Assembly (NCBI RefSeq): GCF_029946515.1
Contig: NZ_JARZHH010000003.1
Coordinates: 1 to 64,000 of the forward strand
Direction of reading: 5' to 3'
From: Polyangium sp. 6x1
GTDB taxonomy: Bacteria > Myxococcota_A > Polyangia > Polyangiales > Polyangiaceae
Length of the DNA: 64,000 nt
Of this stretch, positions 17,649-27,080 are shown piece by piece. A program made the translations under genes and the position numbers. The notes under the pieces were generated by a model. It saw nothing but the letters and a program-made list of their open reading frames with translations, was not told where the DNA came from and searched no databases. Numbering within the stretch: the first letter of the stretch is position 1; each line of letters starts with the position of its first letter.

Positions 17649-18662
17649 ATGAAGGTTCTCGTCATCGGCGGGACGCGGTTCGTCGGTCCGCTCCTCGTGC
17701 AGCGGCTGCTCGCGGCGGGGCACCAGGTGACCTTGTTCAATCGCGGGACCCTGCCGGATCCGTTTGGCGCGCGGATCGAGCGGCTCCAGGGCGACCGGAC
17801 GACGGCGGACCTCGCGCGGCTCCTGCAAAACCGCCACTTCGACGCGGCCGTCGATTTCGCCGCGTATCGCGCCGAGGACACGCGCGGCGCGGTGGATGCG
17901 CTCGGCGGCCGCGTGGGGCACTACGTCTTCATCAGCACGGGCCAGGTGTACCTCGTGCGCGAGGGCGCCCCGCGGCCGTCGCGGGAAATCGACTATGCCG
18001 GCCCCGTCATGCCCCGCCCGACGGACGAGGACGAGCTCGGGAACTGGGAATACGGCACGGGCAAGCGCGACTGCGAGGATACGCTCGTGGAGGCCTTCGA
18101 GACATCGCGCTTCCCGTCCACGCGTATCCGTATCCCCGTCGTCAATGGCGAGCGCGACTCGTCTCGCCGCATCGACCGTTATCTCTTCCGCCTCGCCGAT
18201 GGCGGCCCGGTCCTCGTCCCGGACGGCGGGACGCACCTGGTTCGTCACGTCTATGCGGGCGAGGTCGCGCGTTTCCTCACGGACATCCTCGGCAACGCGC
18301 GGACGTTCGGCGAGGCGTACAACGTCTGCCAGCCGGAGATGCCGTCCCTCGTCGAGCTGCTCGGGATCCTGAAGGGAATGCTCGGATCCCGGTCCGAGCT
18401 CGCGCCCGTCCCGTCCGCGGACGTCGTCGCCGCGGGGCTCTGCCTCCGCGACGTCTCGCCGTTCAGCACCAAATGGATGTCGATGGTGGATCCCTCGAAG
18501 GCCGAGGCCGAGCTCGGCTTCCGCCACGAGCCGCTCACGACGTCGCTCGGCAAGATCGTGGCGAGTTTCCTCGCGTACGGGTATGCGACGCCGCCGCCGG
18601 ACGGCTACGAGCACCGCCCGAAGGAGATCGAGCTGGCCACGCGCTGGCTGGCGGCGCGGTAG
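17649..18662 (+). CDS. NAD(P)-dependent epimerase/reductase (extended SDR)
   Basis: 337 residues. The N-terminal GGTRFVG is the Rossmann dinucleotide loop of atypical extended SDRs (CSP41/isoflavone-reductase-like). VDFAAY and FISTGQVY follow where the SDR core strands and active site lie; the classical YxxxK is not evident (YGTGKRDCE may take its place). Cytosolic; the sugar-nucleotide or other substrate cannot be assigned. A strong hairpin follows the stop. Confidence 0.85.
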   Translation: MKVLVIGGTRFVGPLLVQRLLAAGHQVTLFNRGTLPDPFGARIERLQGDRTTADLARLLQNRHFDAAVDFAAYRAEDTRGAVDALGGRVGHYVFISTGQVYLVREGAPRPSREIDYAGPVMPRPTDEDELGNWEYGTGKRDCEDTLVEAFETSRFPSTRIRIPVVNGERDSSRRIDRYLFRLADGGPVLVPDGGTHLVRHVYAGEVARFLTDILGNARTFGEAYNVCQPEMPSLVELLGILKGMLGSRSELAPVPSADVVAAGLCLRDVSPFSTKWMSMVDPSKAEAELGFRHEPLTTSLGKIVASFLAYGYATPPPDGYEHRPKEIELATRWLAAR

Positions 18663-18663
18663 A

Positions 18664-18713
18664 GCGCGTTTTGCGCGGCGGACGCACGATCTGCGCCGCC
18701 GCGCAAAGCGCGC
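18664..18713 (+). terminator. Long GC-rich hairpin after the epimerase gene
   Basis: An 18-bp stem (18664-18681 with 18696-18713, one T-G mismatch that is a wobble pair in RNA) and a 14-nt loop, starting 2 nt after the TAG stop. There is no T-tract, as is common in high-GC genomes. Confidence 0.55.
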
Positions 18714-18768
18714 ACGTCCCCGGCCGCTCGCTCTGCTTTCGCGCTGCAAAATGAGGCATTCCTGGTGA

Positions 18769-18784
18769 TGGCATGACGCTTGCC
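18769..18784 (+). promoter_or_regulatory. Sigma-54 (-24/-12) promoter candidate for the alcohol dehydrogenase
   Basis: TGGCATGACGCTTGCC has GG (18770-18771) and GC (18782-18783) separated by exactly 10 nt and agrees well with TGGCACG-N4-TTGC. Transcription would start near 18795, giving a leader of about 30 nt to the start at 18823/18826. This implies control by an enhancer-binding protein; no such gene is in the window. Confidence 0.6.
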
Positions 18785-18822
18785 AATGCATTCCCTCACC
18801 AGCCACCTGCACCTGGAGAGCG

Positions 18823-19884
18823 ATGATGCAACGTACGATGAGGGCCGCGGTCGTTCGGGCGTTTGGACAGCCGCTTGCCATCGAGGAGGTCCCCGTCCCC
18901 GTGCCGAGCGCCGGCGAGGTCCTCGTTCGAATCGTGGCGAGCGGTGTTTGTCACACCGATTTGCACGCGGCGAACGGCGATTGGCCGGTCAAACCCGCGC
19001 TGCCCTTCATCCCTGGCCACGAGGGCGTCGGTCACGTCGCGGCGCTTGGCGCCGGCGTCACCACGCTCAAAGAGGGCGACCGCGTCGGCGTCCCCTGGCT
19101 CCACAACGCCTGCGGCGCCTGCGACCATTGCATCACCGGCTGGGAGACGTTGTGTCCGTCGCAGCAAAACACGGGGTATTCGGTCAACGGCGGCCACGCT
19201 GAATACGTCGTCGCGCCCGCGGCCTACGTCGGGCGTCTTCCGGACGCGCTCGGCTTCGTCGAGGCCGCGCCGATCCTCTGCGCCGGCTTGACCAGCTACA
19301 AGGGCCTCAAGGAGACGGAGGCGCGCCCGGGGCAATGGGTCGTCGTCTCGGGGATCGGCGGCCTCGGGCACCTCGCGATTCCGTATGCAAGAGCGATGGG
19401 CCTGCGCGTCGCGGCCGTGGACGTGGGCGCGGACAAACTCGACCTCGCCCGCGAGCTCGGCGCGGAGCTCGTCGTCGACGCCCTGCACGTCGATCCGGCG
19501 GCCGAGGTCCAGCGGCAGATCGGCGGCGCGCACGGGGCGCTCGTCACGGCGGTCTCGCCGAGCGCCATCCGTCAGGCCCTCGGGACCCTTCGATCCGGCG
19601 GCACGTGCGTGCTCGTCGGCCTCCCGCCCGGCGATTTCCCGACGCCGATCTTCGACGTCGTGTTGAAGCGCCTCACGCTCCGCGGCTCGATCGTGGGCAC
19701 GCGCATGGACCTGAAAGAAGCGCTGGAGATCGCCGCGCACGCCGGGATCAAGCCCACCACCGAGGTCCAGCCGCTCGAGGCGATCAACAGCGTGTTCGCG
19801 CGCATGACGGAAGGCACGATCCACGGCCGCGTGGTGCTCGCCCTGCGCGCGGATGAAAAGGGAGAGGTCAGCGCGCCGCGCTGA
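18823..19884 (+). CDS. Zinc-dependent alcohol dehydrogenase (AdhP-like)
   Basis: 353 residues from ATG 18823; ATG 18826 fits the GGAG spacing better and would drop one Met. Medium-chain dehydrogenase with catalytic zinc motif CHTDLHA, GHEGVG, structural zinc cysteines (CGACDHC...C) and the NAD-binding GIGGLGHLA. It oxidises primary alcohols to aldehydes or the reverse with NAD(H). A sigma-54-like promoter lies upstream. It converges on the next gene with a 17-nt overlap of 3' ends. Confidence 0.93.
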   Translation: MMQRTMRAAVVRAFGQPLAIEEVPVPVPSAGEVLVRIVASGVCHTDLHAANGDWPVKPALPFIPGHEGVGHVAALGAGVTTLKEGDRVGVPWLHNACGACDHCITGWETLCPSQQNTGYSVNGGHAEYVVAPAAYVGRLPDALGFVEAAPILCAGLTSYKGLKETEARPGQWVVVSGIGGLGHLAIPYARAMGLRVAAVDVGADKLDLARELGAELVVDALHVDPAAEVQRQIGGAHGALVTAVSPSAIRQALGTLRSGGTCVLVGLPPGDFPTPIFDVVLKRLTLRGSIVGTRMDLKEALEIAAHAGIKPTTEVQPLEAINSVFARMTEGTIHGRVVLALRADEKGEVSAPR

Positions 19885-21478
19885 TCGAGAAGAGCTGATT
19901 GACGCAGGGCGCGCCGAAGAGCCCGCCGAAGCAGCTACAGTCCGACCCCGTGAACGTCATCTGATAGAGGCCCGTCCACGAATTCGGCCCGTTGAAGCTC
20001 CCGACCAGACTGTACGTCTCCGTGCAGCCGCCGGCGATCGAGGCCGAATTGCTGAAGTTCCCCGACGGGCAGGTCGTCGCCTGGCCGGCCATCGTCGCCG
20101 GGTTCGACGGCGACGAGCCGATGATGGCCCCGTCCCCGGCAAAGACGAACTTCGAGATGTTCACGTTCACGGATCCATTGCAGCACGTGTAGCTGATCGG
20201 ATTGCCGACGATCGTGTACGTGCCGTCCGGATCACACGCGGCCGCCTCGATCTGGCACGTCGCCGAGCACCCGTCGCCGGGGGCCTGGTTGCCGTCGTCG
20301 CAGCCCTCGCCGGGGTCGATCTTGCCATTGCCGCAGGGGTTGCAGCTCGACGTGTCGAACGTGCACATGCTCGCGCACTTCAGCGTCCCGCTGCCGAACC
20401 CTTGCGTTACGCACGTCTCCTTGTCGAGGTCCGGGCCGTCGCATTCCTCGCCCGGGTCGACCTTGCCATTGCCGCAGGGATCGCAGCCGGCCGTGTCGAG
20501 CGTGCAGCTCGGCGAGCATTGCAGGTTGCCGCCCCCGAAGCCCAGCGACACGCAGCTCTTGCCGCCGAGGTTTTGCCCGTCGCAGGCCTCGCCCGCCTCG
20601 ATGTTCCCATTTCCGCAAGGATTGCAGCCCGAGGTGTCGAACGTGCAGCTCGGCTTGCACGCGAGCATCCCGCTCCCGTACCCGAGCGATACACACGTCG
20701 TCACGCCGAGGTTCTGGCCGTCGCACGCCTCGCCGAGATCGAGCATCCCGTTGCCGCAGGGGCTGCACCCGGACGTATCGAACGTGCAATCGGGCGTGCA
20801 GGCGAGCGTCCCGCTGCCGAAGCCCTCGGACACGCAGGTCCTTCCGCCGAGGTTCGACCCGTCGCAAAGCTCCTCGTCGTCGAGCGTGCCGTTGCCGCAG
20901 AGGCAAACCCGGATGTCGTATTGACAGTCCGGATTGCAGCCGGGGTTCGCCCCGCTGTTCGGATACCCGAGGCTCTGGCAGGTGGCCGCGACGAGCGGAT
21001 CGCCCTGCGCGTCGAAATCGCATTTCTCGCCGATCTCCGGCTGAATGACCCCGTTGCCGCAGTCCTCGCATTGCTTCACGTCGAGCGTGCAGCCCGCCGT
21101 GCACATCGCCTCGCCGCTCGCGTATCCGAGGTCCACGCAAGGCACGCCGTCGCCGTCGCACGCCTCTCCCGGCTCGACCACGCCATTGCCACAAACCGGC
21201 GCGCCTCCGCCCATGCCTCCCGCGCCGCCCGTGCCGCCGGCGCCGCCCATGCCGCCCGCGCCGCCGATTCCTCCTGCGCCGCCGATTCCCCCTGCGCCGC
21301 CGGCACCGCCCATGCCGCCCGTCCCGCCGTCGCCTGCTTGTCCTCCTGCGCCGGCGACGCCGCCCCGCCCCCCGTCCCCCGACGAACCACTCCCCGTGTC
21401 CGTCGTCGCGCTCCCCTCCGCGCAGGAAACGAGGCCCAGGCACGCACCCAAAAGCAAGGCTCGCGCGAACGTTTGCAC
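19868..21478 (-). CDS. Cys-rich repeat lipoprotein (DUF4215-related)
   Basis: 536 residues from GTG 21478 with GGAGG 5 nt upstream; longer readings lack a signal. Lipobox LVSC, then a Gly-rich tether (about 30-100), then seven repeats of about 45 residues with the frame CGNG..(D/E)..GE.CDG....C...G...G.L.C...C..D...C, the last with the canonical DUF4215 form (CDDGN...GDGC). The C-terminal 110 residues are a separate Cys-containing beta-rich domain (CCNGS...C...C). Probably a disulfide-rich surface stalk carrying a binding domain. Confidence 0.85.
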   Translation of the reverse strand: MQTFARALLLGACLGLVSCAEGSATTDTGSGSSGDGGRGGVAGAGGQAGDGGTGGMGGAGGAGGIGGAGGIGGAGGMGGAGGTGGAGGMGGGAPVCGNGVVEPGEACDGDGVPCVDLGYASGEAMCTAGCTLDVKQCEDCGNGVIQPEIGEKCDFDAQGDPLVAATCQSLGYPNSGANPGCNPDCQYDIRVCLCGNGTLDDEELCDGSNLGGRTCVSEGFGSGTLACTPDCTFDTSGCSPCGNGMLDLGEACDGQNLGVTTCVSLGYGSGMLACKPSCTFDTSGCNPCGNGNIEAGEACDGQNLGGKSCVSLGFGGGNLQCSPSCTLDTAGCDPCGNGKVDPGEECDGPDLDKETCVTQGFGSGTLKCASMCTFDTSSCNPCGNGKIDPGEGCDDGNQAPGDGCSATCQIEAAACDPDGTYTIVGNPISYTCCNGSVNVNISKFVFAGDGAIIGSSPSNPATMAGQATTCPSGNFSNSASIAGGCTETYSLVGSFNGPNSWTGLYQMTFTGSDCSCFGGLFGAPCVNQLFSISAAR

Positions 21479-21691
21479 GTGTCCCTCCACGCGCGAGCGT
21501 AGGGCAACCCGCGCGGAACTGCGAGAGGGAATCGCGCCGTCTCTGGCAAAACGCGACGCGTCGAAACGCACGGTGTCGTCGCCGCCGACCGCTTCACTCG
21601 TCAAACGTGTACGTCGCCCCGATGGCGGGCGCCCCCGGTTCCCGCATTCTTGCGGCCTCGCCGCGATCCAGGCATCCTGCCGATCCTGCCC
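21479..21691. promoter_or_regulatory. Divergent intergenic region between two Cys-rich lipoprotein genes
   Basis: 213 bases separate the starts of two oppositely transcribed lipoprotein genes with Cys/Asp repeat domains, so both promoters must lie here. No confident -35/-10 or palindrome was found. Confidence 0.4.
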
Positions 21692-22687
21692 ATGCGCATG
21701 TCCCTCTTCGTCAGTGCCCTCGCCGTGCCCGCCTTGCTCCTCGCTTGCGGCGCTCGCTCCGATCCCATGGCGTTCGACCTCGGGACCGGCGGCGGCGCCG
21801 GCGCGGGCGGGGCCGGCGGCGCGGGCGGAACGGCGGGAGGGCCTCCCGTCTGCACCGTCGAGCTTTGCAACGGCATCGACGACGATTGCGACGGCCAGAT
21901 CGACGAGGAGAGCCAGAACGCGGGCGCCGATTGCATCACGGACAAGCCGGGCATCTGCAAGGACGGCACCGTCGTCTGCACGGGAGGCGCCCTCGCGTGC
22001 GCCCCGGACGTGGCCCCGAAACCCGAGATTTGCGGCAATGGCATCGACGAGGATTGTAATGGCATCATCGACGACGCGTGCGCCAAGGCAAATGGCTGCG
22101 GCGACGGCACGCGCGAGGGGTTCGTCGACGAGCAGCAATTCCCTCTGATCGCGGGCTGCTCCGGCGGCTGGAACATCCAGGGCTTGATCGTGGCGCCCGA
22201 CGCGCAATGCAACCACGGAGCCGGCAACACGAGCGCGAATCCGAACGGTATGGGCTGCAGCGCGGCCGACCTCTGCTCGCCCGGCTTCCACGTCTGCAAC
22301 GGCGCGGACGACGTCGCTGCCCACGCGCCCGGGGGCTGCGCCGGCGTAAGCTTCGAACCGAACCTCTTCTTTGCGACACGGCAGGGCTCGACCGGCTGCG
22401 CGATATGCGCCCTCGGCACCGAGACCGACCCGAACATCTGTACCGCCGGAAGCTGCGCCACGGACTGCGCGTCGAGCGACGTCACGGCGAACGATCTCTT
22501 CGGCTGCGGCACGCTCGGCATTCCCAGCGACGGCAACTGCGGCGTGCTCACCACGACCTCGGGGAACGTCTGCAGCGCTCTCGGCACGCCGTGGTGGTGC
22601 GGCGGAAACAGCGGCGGTTACGACGAAGCGAACGTCGTCATCAAGTTCGGCCCCGAGGGCGGCGGCGTTCTCTGCTGCGCGGATTGA
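21692..22687 (+). CDS. MopE-like putative metal-binding lipoprotein
   Basis: 331 residues from ATG 21692; ATG 21698 is also possible and neither has a strong Shine-Dalgarno. The signal ends LLLAC, then a short Gly-rich tether. Two copies of the MopE-type motif follow: CNGIDDDCDGQIDEE and CGNGIDEDCNGIIDD, known in methanotroph copper proteins and common in myxobacteria. The remaining 190 residues are Cys-rich (CCAD at the end) and Gly/Asn-rich. Metal binding is inferred from the motif. Confidence 0.8.
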   Translation: MRMSLFVSALAVPALLLACGARSDPMAFDLGTGGGAGAGGAGGAGGTAGGPPVCTVELCNGIDDDCDGQIDEESQNAGADCITDKPGICKDGTVVCTGGALACAPDVAPKPEICGNGIDEDCNGIIDDACAKANGCGDGTREGFVDEQQFPLIAGCSGGWNIQGLIVAPDAQCNHGAGNTSANPNGMGCSAADLCSPGFHVCNGADDVAAHAPGGCAGVSFEPNLFFATRQGSTGCAICALGTETDPNICTAGSCATDCASSDVTANDLFGCGTLGIPSDGNCGVLTTTSGNVCSALGTPWWCGGNSGGYDEANVVIKFGPEGGGVLCCAD

Positions 22688-22728
22688 TCGGGGCGGGGGC
22701 CTTGACGACGGACCGCGTCCCGCGAATC

Positions 22729-24138
22729 ATGGGCCCCATGCCATCGGGTGGGCCGAGGCTCTGCGTGCTCCACGTCTCGGACCTGCATTTCTGCGCGGCC
22801 GAAGCGCAGGGCCACTACTGGAACACCGAGGCCACCGAGCTCGCCGTCGCGCCCCACAACCGCCGCGGGCTCCTCGGCAGCCTGCTCTACGACCTCCGCA
22901 ACGAGGGCCTCGCGCCCGACCTCGTCGTCGTCTCGGGTGATCTCCTCGACCGCGGGAGCGAGACCGGCATCGAGCCCGTCGTCACGTTTCTGAAGTCCCT
23001 CGTCGAGGGCCTCGGCCTCCCTGTCTCGCGAATCGTCATCGCCCCGGGAAACCACGACGTCCTGCGCGGTGGCGAACCCGCGGGCCGGTATGCCCTCTAC
23101 GACCGCATCCGCGCCGCGCTCTACGGCGACACGCGCCCGCCCTTCGCGGAGGGCACGCCGCCGCACAAGCGCGTCGATCATCACGTCTTCGAGGACCTCG
23201 GCGTCGAGGTCGTCGCGTTCAACTCCTGCGAGGAGCTCGAGGCGAGCGCGCAGAAGGAGCACGGCTCGGTCGGCATTGGCCAGCGCGACCACGCGGACGG
23301 GCTCCTCCGGCGTACGCGGGACAAGGGCCTCTTCCGCATCGCGGTCGTCCACCACCACCTGGAAAGCCCGGCGGGCGTCGGCCGCACCGATTACAGCGTC
23401 ATGACCGACGCGGGCGGCATGCGGCGCTGGCTCGCGCGCGAGCGATTCCAGCTCGCACTCCACGGCCACCAGCACGTCGATTGGCACGACGTACGCGAGC
23501 TCGACGGCTGGTTCCTCGCCATCGCGGCCGCGGCGAGCGCGGGCGTCGCCGCATACGGCCGCAAGGAGTGGGCGCTGCCCATTGCCTACCAGATCGTCGT
23601 CGTCGAGGGCTCGGCCCGCGGGCGGCGCATTCGCCGCGAATACGACCCGCAAACCATGGAATGGGCGGACGCGGGCCGCGGCGAGGACACCCAGGCCCTC
23701 CGGTTCGGCCCCGCGGACGCGGCCGTCTCCTCGGGATCGCGGCCCGAGCCCGTGGCCAAGACGCCGCCGCCCGAGGAGCCCTCGCCGCCGAGCCTCACCC
23801 GCAAGGGCCGCATCGCCGTGAAGATCCAGCACCTCGAACGCGCGATCGATTCGCACCGCACCACGCTCCGCGTGCAGCTCGTCAGCCTCGGGGCCGCCCT
23901 CGCCCTCGCCGTCGCGCTCGCGGCCTACCTCTTCCGCATGCTGCCGCCGGTCCTCTCCGTATCGGGCGGCTTCGCGCTCCTGTTCGCGGGCTCGATCGGG
24001 TTGCCGATGCGGCTCGCGTCGTACCGCGAGGCGATCGACAGGCTTCATTTCTTGAAAGACGGCTATCAGCGGTGTGCGTCGCATCGCGACGACGAGCTCG
24101 TGCGGGTGCTCGACGAGCGATTCCAGCGGCTCATTTGA
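22729..24138 (+). CDS. Calcineurin-like phosphoesterase with a C-terminal two-helix membrane anchor
   Basis: 469 residues from ATG 22729 (ATG 22738 is possible). The metallophosphoesterase core has all five motifs: SDLHF (D18, H20), GDLLDRG (D71), GNHD (107-110), VHHHLE (about 223) and HGHQH (about 260). A Pro-rich linker (about 330-355) leads to a helix, two membrane segments (about 378-420) and a charged helical tail, a layout like the SLATT-type anchors of prokaryotic conflict proteins. The catalytic domain would face the cytoplasm. The next gene follows at 14 nt. It could cleave nucleotides, nucleic acid or phosphoproteins. Confidence 0.85.
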   Translation: MGPMPSGGPRLCVLHVSDLHFCAAEAQGHYWNTEATELAVAPHNRRGLLGSLLYDLRNEGLAPDLVVVSGDLLDRGSETGIEPVVTFLKSLVEGLGLPVSRIVIAPGNHDVLRGGEPAGRYALYDRIRAALYGDTRPPFAEGTPPHKRVDHHVFEDLGVEVVAFNSCEELEASAQKEHGSVGIGQRDHADGLLRRTRDKGLFRIAVVHHHLESPAGVGRTDYSVMTDAGGMRRWLARERFQLALHGHQHVDWHDVRELDGWFLAIAAAASAGVAAYGRKEWALPIAYQIVVVEGSARGRRIRREYDPQTMEWADAGRGEDTQALRFGPADAAVSSGSRPEPVAKTPPPEEPSPPSLTRKGRIAVKIQHLERAIDSHRTTLRVQLVSLGAALALAVALAAYLFRMLPPVLSVSGGFALLFAGSIGLPMRLASYREAIDRLHFLKDGYQRCASHRDDELVRVLDERFQRLI

Positions 24139-24152
24139 AGGGCGAGCGAGCC

Positions 24153-25025
24153 ATGTCCATGGATGAAAGAGAAAGGTTGGAAGCGGAGCTCTCGGCGCTG
24201 GAAGAGCGCGCGCGCTCGCAGCGCCAGCGGAGCATGCTCCTGACGCTCGTCCCGGTCCTTTTGACGGCGCTCATCGTCGTGTACTTCGCGATCGACATCG
24301 CCCAGAAGAACATCGAGCTTTACGACACGCGGAAGGCCAAGGAGGAGCTCGACCAGAGGCTCAGCGAGGGGCAGACCAAGCTCGACGAGGTCGAGAAATC
24401 GCGAAAGAAGCTCGAAGACGAGACGCGCCGCCTCGAGGATCGCAAGAAAGACCTCGAAGCGTACCTGCGCAGCCAGCGGGCGGAGTCGCCCCTCGCCAGC
24501 GCCGGGATCGCGCGCACCGCCGACGCGCCCGAGAGCGTCGTCCTGACCGAGGAGGGCAAGGTCCCCGAGGGATTGCGCCCGACGCCGCGCGTGCGGGTAC
24601 TGCAGCGCCCCGGCATTCGCGGCAACTCCGTCTTCGACGTCATCCTCTCGCTCGACGTACCCGAGGCGCAGAAGGACACGATCAAGCGCGTCGTGTACGA
24701 GCTGAACCCGGTCTTCTACATCTCGAAGAGCGAGCTCGTCGGCGGCGACGCGCCGTCGTTCGAGGCCGCGGCCACGGTCAGCGCCTGCAAGTCGACCGTC
24801 GTCGCGAAGATCGAGCTCCGCGACGGCTCCCGCATGGAGCTCGATTTCGACTGGTGCCGCACCGAGGGGTGGCCGCAGAAAAAAGCGGACAAGCAGATCG
24901 TCGAGAAGCAAAGCCCGCAGGAGGTCGAGCGGATGCTCGGCGTGGCGACCCCGCCGCAGCAGCACGTGCCCCCGCCGCTCGTGACCCAACCGATCGTCAA
25001 CGATCCGCCGCGCCCGCCCCGGTAG
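24153..25025 (+). CDS. Membrane-anchored coiled-coil protein with a prokaryotic YEATS-like domain
   Basis: 290 residues from ATG 24153; translation from the phosphoesterase stop is 14 nt away. A short cytoplasmic N-terminus, one membrane helix (about 28-49), a Lys/Glu coiled coil (about 52-110), a linker, then about 145-236 with the pattern V-LSLDVPE...I..VVYELNPVF...F...A....V.A.I.LRDG....L.F, which matches my recollection of pYEATS domains found in SMODS/SLATT-type conflict loci. A Pro-rich tail closes it. The domain call is by eye and needs a profile search. Confidence 0.75.
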   Translation: MSMDERERLEAELSALEERARSQRQRSMLLTLVPVLLTALIVVYFAIDIAQKNIELYDTRKAKEELDQRLSEGQTKLDEVEKSRKKLEDETRRLEDRKKDLEAYLRSQRAESPLASAGIARTADAPESVVLTEEGKVPEGLRPTPRVRVLQRPGIRGNSVFDVILSLDVPEAQKDTIKRVVYELNPVFYISKSELVGGDAPSFEAAATVSACKSTVVAKIELRDGSRMELDFDWCRTEGWPQKKADKQIVEKQSPQEVERMLGVATPPQQHVPPPLVTQPIVNDPPRPPR

Positions 25026-25190
25026 GCCCTCGGATTCTCTCCGCCCTCTCCGCGGTTTCGAGCTTCATCGGTTTTTCCCGCCAGACGATCGACGTGTCCA
25101 CGTCGAAATCGTCCTGATGAGCGTGAATCGTCCCCGCTGCGCCGCGTCGAAGAGTCGCTGCCGACGTAATGGCTGCGTGGAGGTTTCGAA

Positions 25191-26090
25191 ATGAAGAAGT
25201 ACGCGACGATCCTGGCATTTTGCGCCCCTCTGCTCGGGCCGGCGATGGAGGCGCGAGCGGACGTCGGGATCGACGCGTCGCTCGATGCGTCCTTCCTCGG
25301 CAAAGTGCAGATGAGGACGCCTGCGCAGACGAGGACGCCCGTGCCATTCGCGCAGATGCAGTCGCCGATGCAGATGGGGGCGCCCGTGCAGATGCAGTCG
25401 CCCGTGCAGACGGCGCCCCCGGCGGTGCGGCCTTACGGCCCTCGATCGGTCCCGCGCCCGCCGCAATATGGTCCCGCCCCCACGCCGAGGCGTTACGCGA
25501 ACCAGTACCCCGGCTACACCGAGCTGCGCGTCGCGCCGGCATACGGCGGGATCGCCTGGATCTACGACGGTAGCACCCTCGTCGGCTCGATCGAGGGCAG
25601 CCCCGGCGTCATGTTCGTCCCCGAGGGGCGCGCCTACGGCGTCGTCATGACCCGCGGCGACCGCAGGGTTTGGCAGGGCCAGGTCCAGGCCACGCCCGGC
25701 GTCGTGGCCCTCTCCCTCGACCGTCATGGCTCGCCGATCGTCGAGCGCGTCCCGCCGCCGCCCTCGCACGACGCTTATGCGCCGCCCTCGTTCGAGCTCG
25801 AACGGCCCCTCTCGGCCATCCAGTTCCGCACCGCGATCACCGACATGGAGGCCTTGCGGGACGACAGGAGCCGCCTCGCGTTCCTCTCCGAGGTCTTCGG
25901 GAGCCGCGCCGTCACCGTCGGACAAGCGCACGATCTGATCAATCGCTTCGCATTCGAAGAGTCGCGCCTCCGCGCGCTCGAGATCCTCGCCCCCGACCTC
26001 GTCGGCCGCGGCGACGCCTCGCGCCTCCTCGACGGCTTCGTCACCTACGAGGGGCGCGCCCGTGCCGCCGCCATTCTCCGCCTCCCGTGA
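25191..26090 (+). CDS. Secreted protein with a C-terminal DUF4476-like domain
   Basis: 299 residues. Signal peptide ends near ARA (about 24). Residues 38-75 are a Met/Gln/Pro repeat (MQSP, MQMGAPVQMQSP) from a slipped DNA repeat at about 25350-25410. A beta-rich PEGA-like middle (about 105-180) is followed by a helical 90-residue domain ending LLDGFVTYEGRARAAAIL, like DUF4476. Periplasmic or surface; function unknown. Its stop abuts the stop of the convergent next gene. Confidence 0.78.
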   Translation: MKKYATILAFCAPLLGPAMEARADVGIDASLDASFLGKVQMRTPAQTRTPVPFAQMQSPMQMGAPVQMQSPVQTAPPAVRPYGPRSVPRPPQYGPAPTPRRYANQYPGYTELRVAPAYGGIAWIYDGSTLVGSIEGSPGVMFVPEGRAYGVVMTRGDRRVWQGQVQATPGVVALSLDRHGSPIVERVPPPPSHDAYAPPSFELERPLSAIQFRTAITDMEALRDDRSRLAFLSEVFGSRAVTVGQAHDLINRFAFEESRLRALEILAPDLVGRGDASRLLDGFVTYEGRARAAAILRLP

Positions 26091-27080
26091 CTACCCGCAA
26101 TATCCGCTCGACGTCCCGTCCGGCGGCACGCACGAGAGCCCGAGGGTCGCGCAATCGACCGTGACCCTCGATCCGGCGACGCAGACCGAGATCGACGTCC
26201 CGTCGCAGACGTCGATCCCGGGATCGAGCGGCGAGCACGCTTCAACGGCCCGCGCGCAGCGCGCGCCTCCGTCCTCCTCGACGCACCCTTTGCCCATCGC
26301 CGCGCAATCGAACTCCGAGGCGAGCGAGCCGTCGCAGACGCGCACCCGCGCGTCCTTCGGGGCGCACGACGTCGCGCCCGGCTCGTCGCACGGAAAGACC
26401 CCGTCCTCGGTCGCGCATTGCGCGTCCGCTCCCTCGGCGCCCTCCGGGCACGTGAGCCCCACCGTGTTGCAATCCTTCGCGACCTTCAGGTTCGTCGCCG
26501 GATCACAACGCACGTACACCCCCGACGTGCAGCGCGGCGGCGCCGCGGCATCGGGCAGGCAACCGCTCAGCGCGCACCGCCCCTCGCTCGCGAGCCCGAG
26601 ACGGCATTCGCTCCCGGCGCCCCAGTGCGGCGTCACGCAACGCTCGGCGTAGCGGCTCGTGCAATCGACGAGCATCCCCGTGGACGCGCACGCGTCGCCC
26701 GCCACGCCCATGCAACGCGTATCTCCCTCGTCGAGCGGCTCGACGAAGGCGCACGCGAGCGCCTCCGCGCACCCTTCGGCCTCGCTCACGCAGCCGAGCA
26801 GGCTCGCCTGCGCCGCGAGCCCGAACCGGCTCGGCGGCAGCGGACCCGCGAGCCACCCGAGGCACGTCGAGTATCGCGTCGCGCTCGCCGGCACGCCGAT
26901 GGACCGCGCGATCGCCTCGGAGAGCATCGGGCAGCGGAAGACGAGGCTACACGCCCGCGCGCCCTCGTCGATCGACAGGTAGCCGGCGAGCGCGCTCGCC
27001 TCCGGGGGCGGCGTGAGCCCATCGAACACGGTACATCCGAGGAGCCCGAGGAAGAGCCAAGCCAAGAGTTTTCCACGCAT
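26091..27080 (-). CDS. Cys-rich lipoprotein coupled to a Ser/Thr kinase
   Basis: 329 residues from ATG 27080, which shares a TGATG junction with the kinase stop, so translation is coupled. Signal ends LLGC (Cys16). About 25 Cys in the mature part, including short repeats of the type C-x-G...V..C that recur every 45 residues in the C-terminal half. Not a known enzyme. As a partner of a membrane kinase it may be the extracytoplasmic ligand-binding subunit; this is inference from gene order. Confidence 0.78.
   Translation of the reverse strand: MRGKLLAWLFLGLLGCTVFDGLTPPPEASALAGYLSIDEGARACSLVFRCPMLSEAIARSIGVPASATRYSTCLGWLAGPLPPSRFGLAAQASLLGCVSEAEGCAEALACAFVEPLDEGDTRCMGVAGDACASTGMLVDCTSRYAERCVTPHWGAGSECRLGLASEGRCALSGCLPDAAAPPRCTSGVYVRCDPATNLKVAKDCNTVGLTCPEGAEGADAQCATEDGVFPCDEPGATSCAPKDARVRVCDGSLASEFDCAAMGKGCVEEDGGARCARAVEACSPLDPGIDVCDGTSISVCVAGSRVTVDCATLGLSCVPPDGTSSGYCG

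Noticed and set aside
22078-22728. N-terminal extension of the phosphoesterase
   Set aside because: Overlaps the MopE-like gene in another frame and is Arg-rich, without homology signals; the metal motifs start right after ATG 22729.
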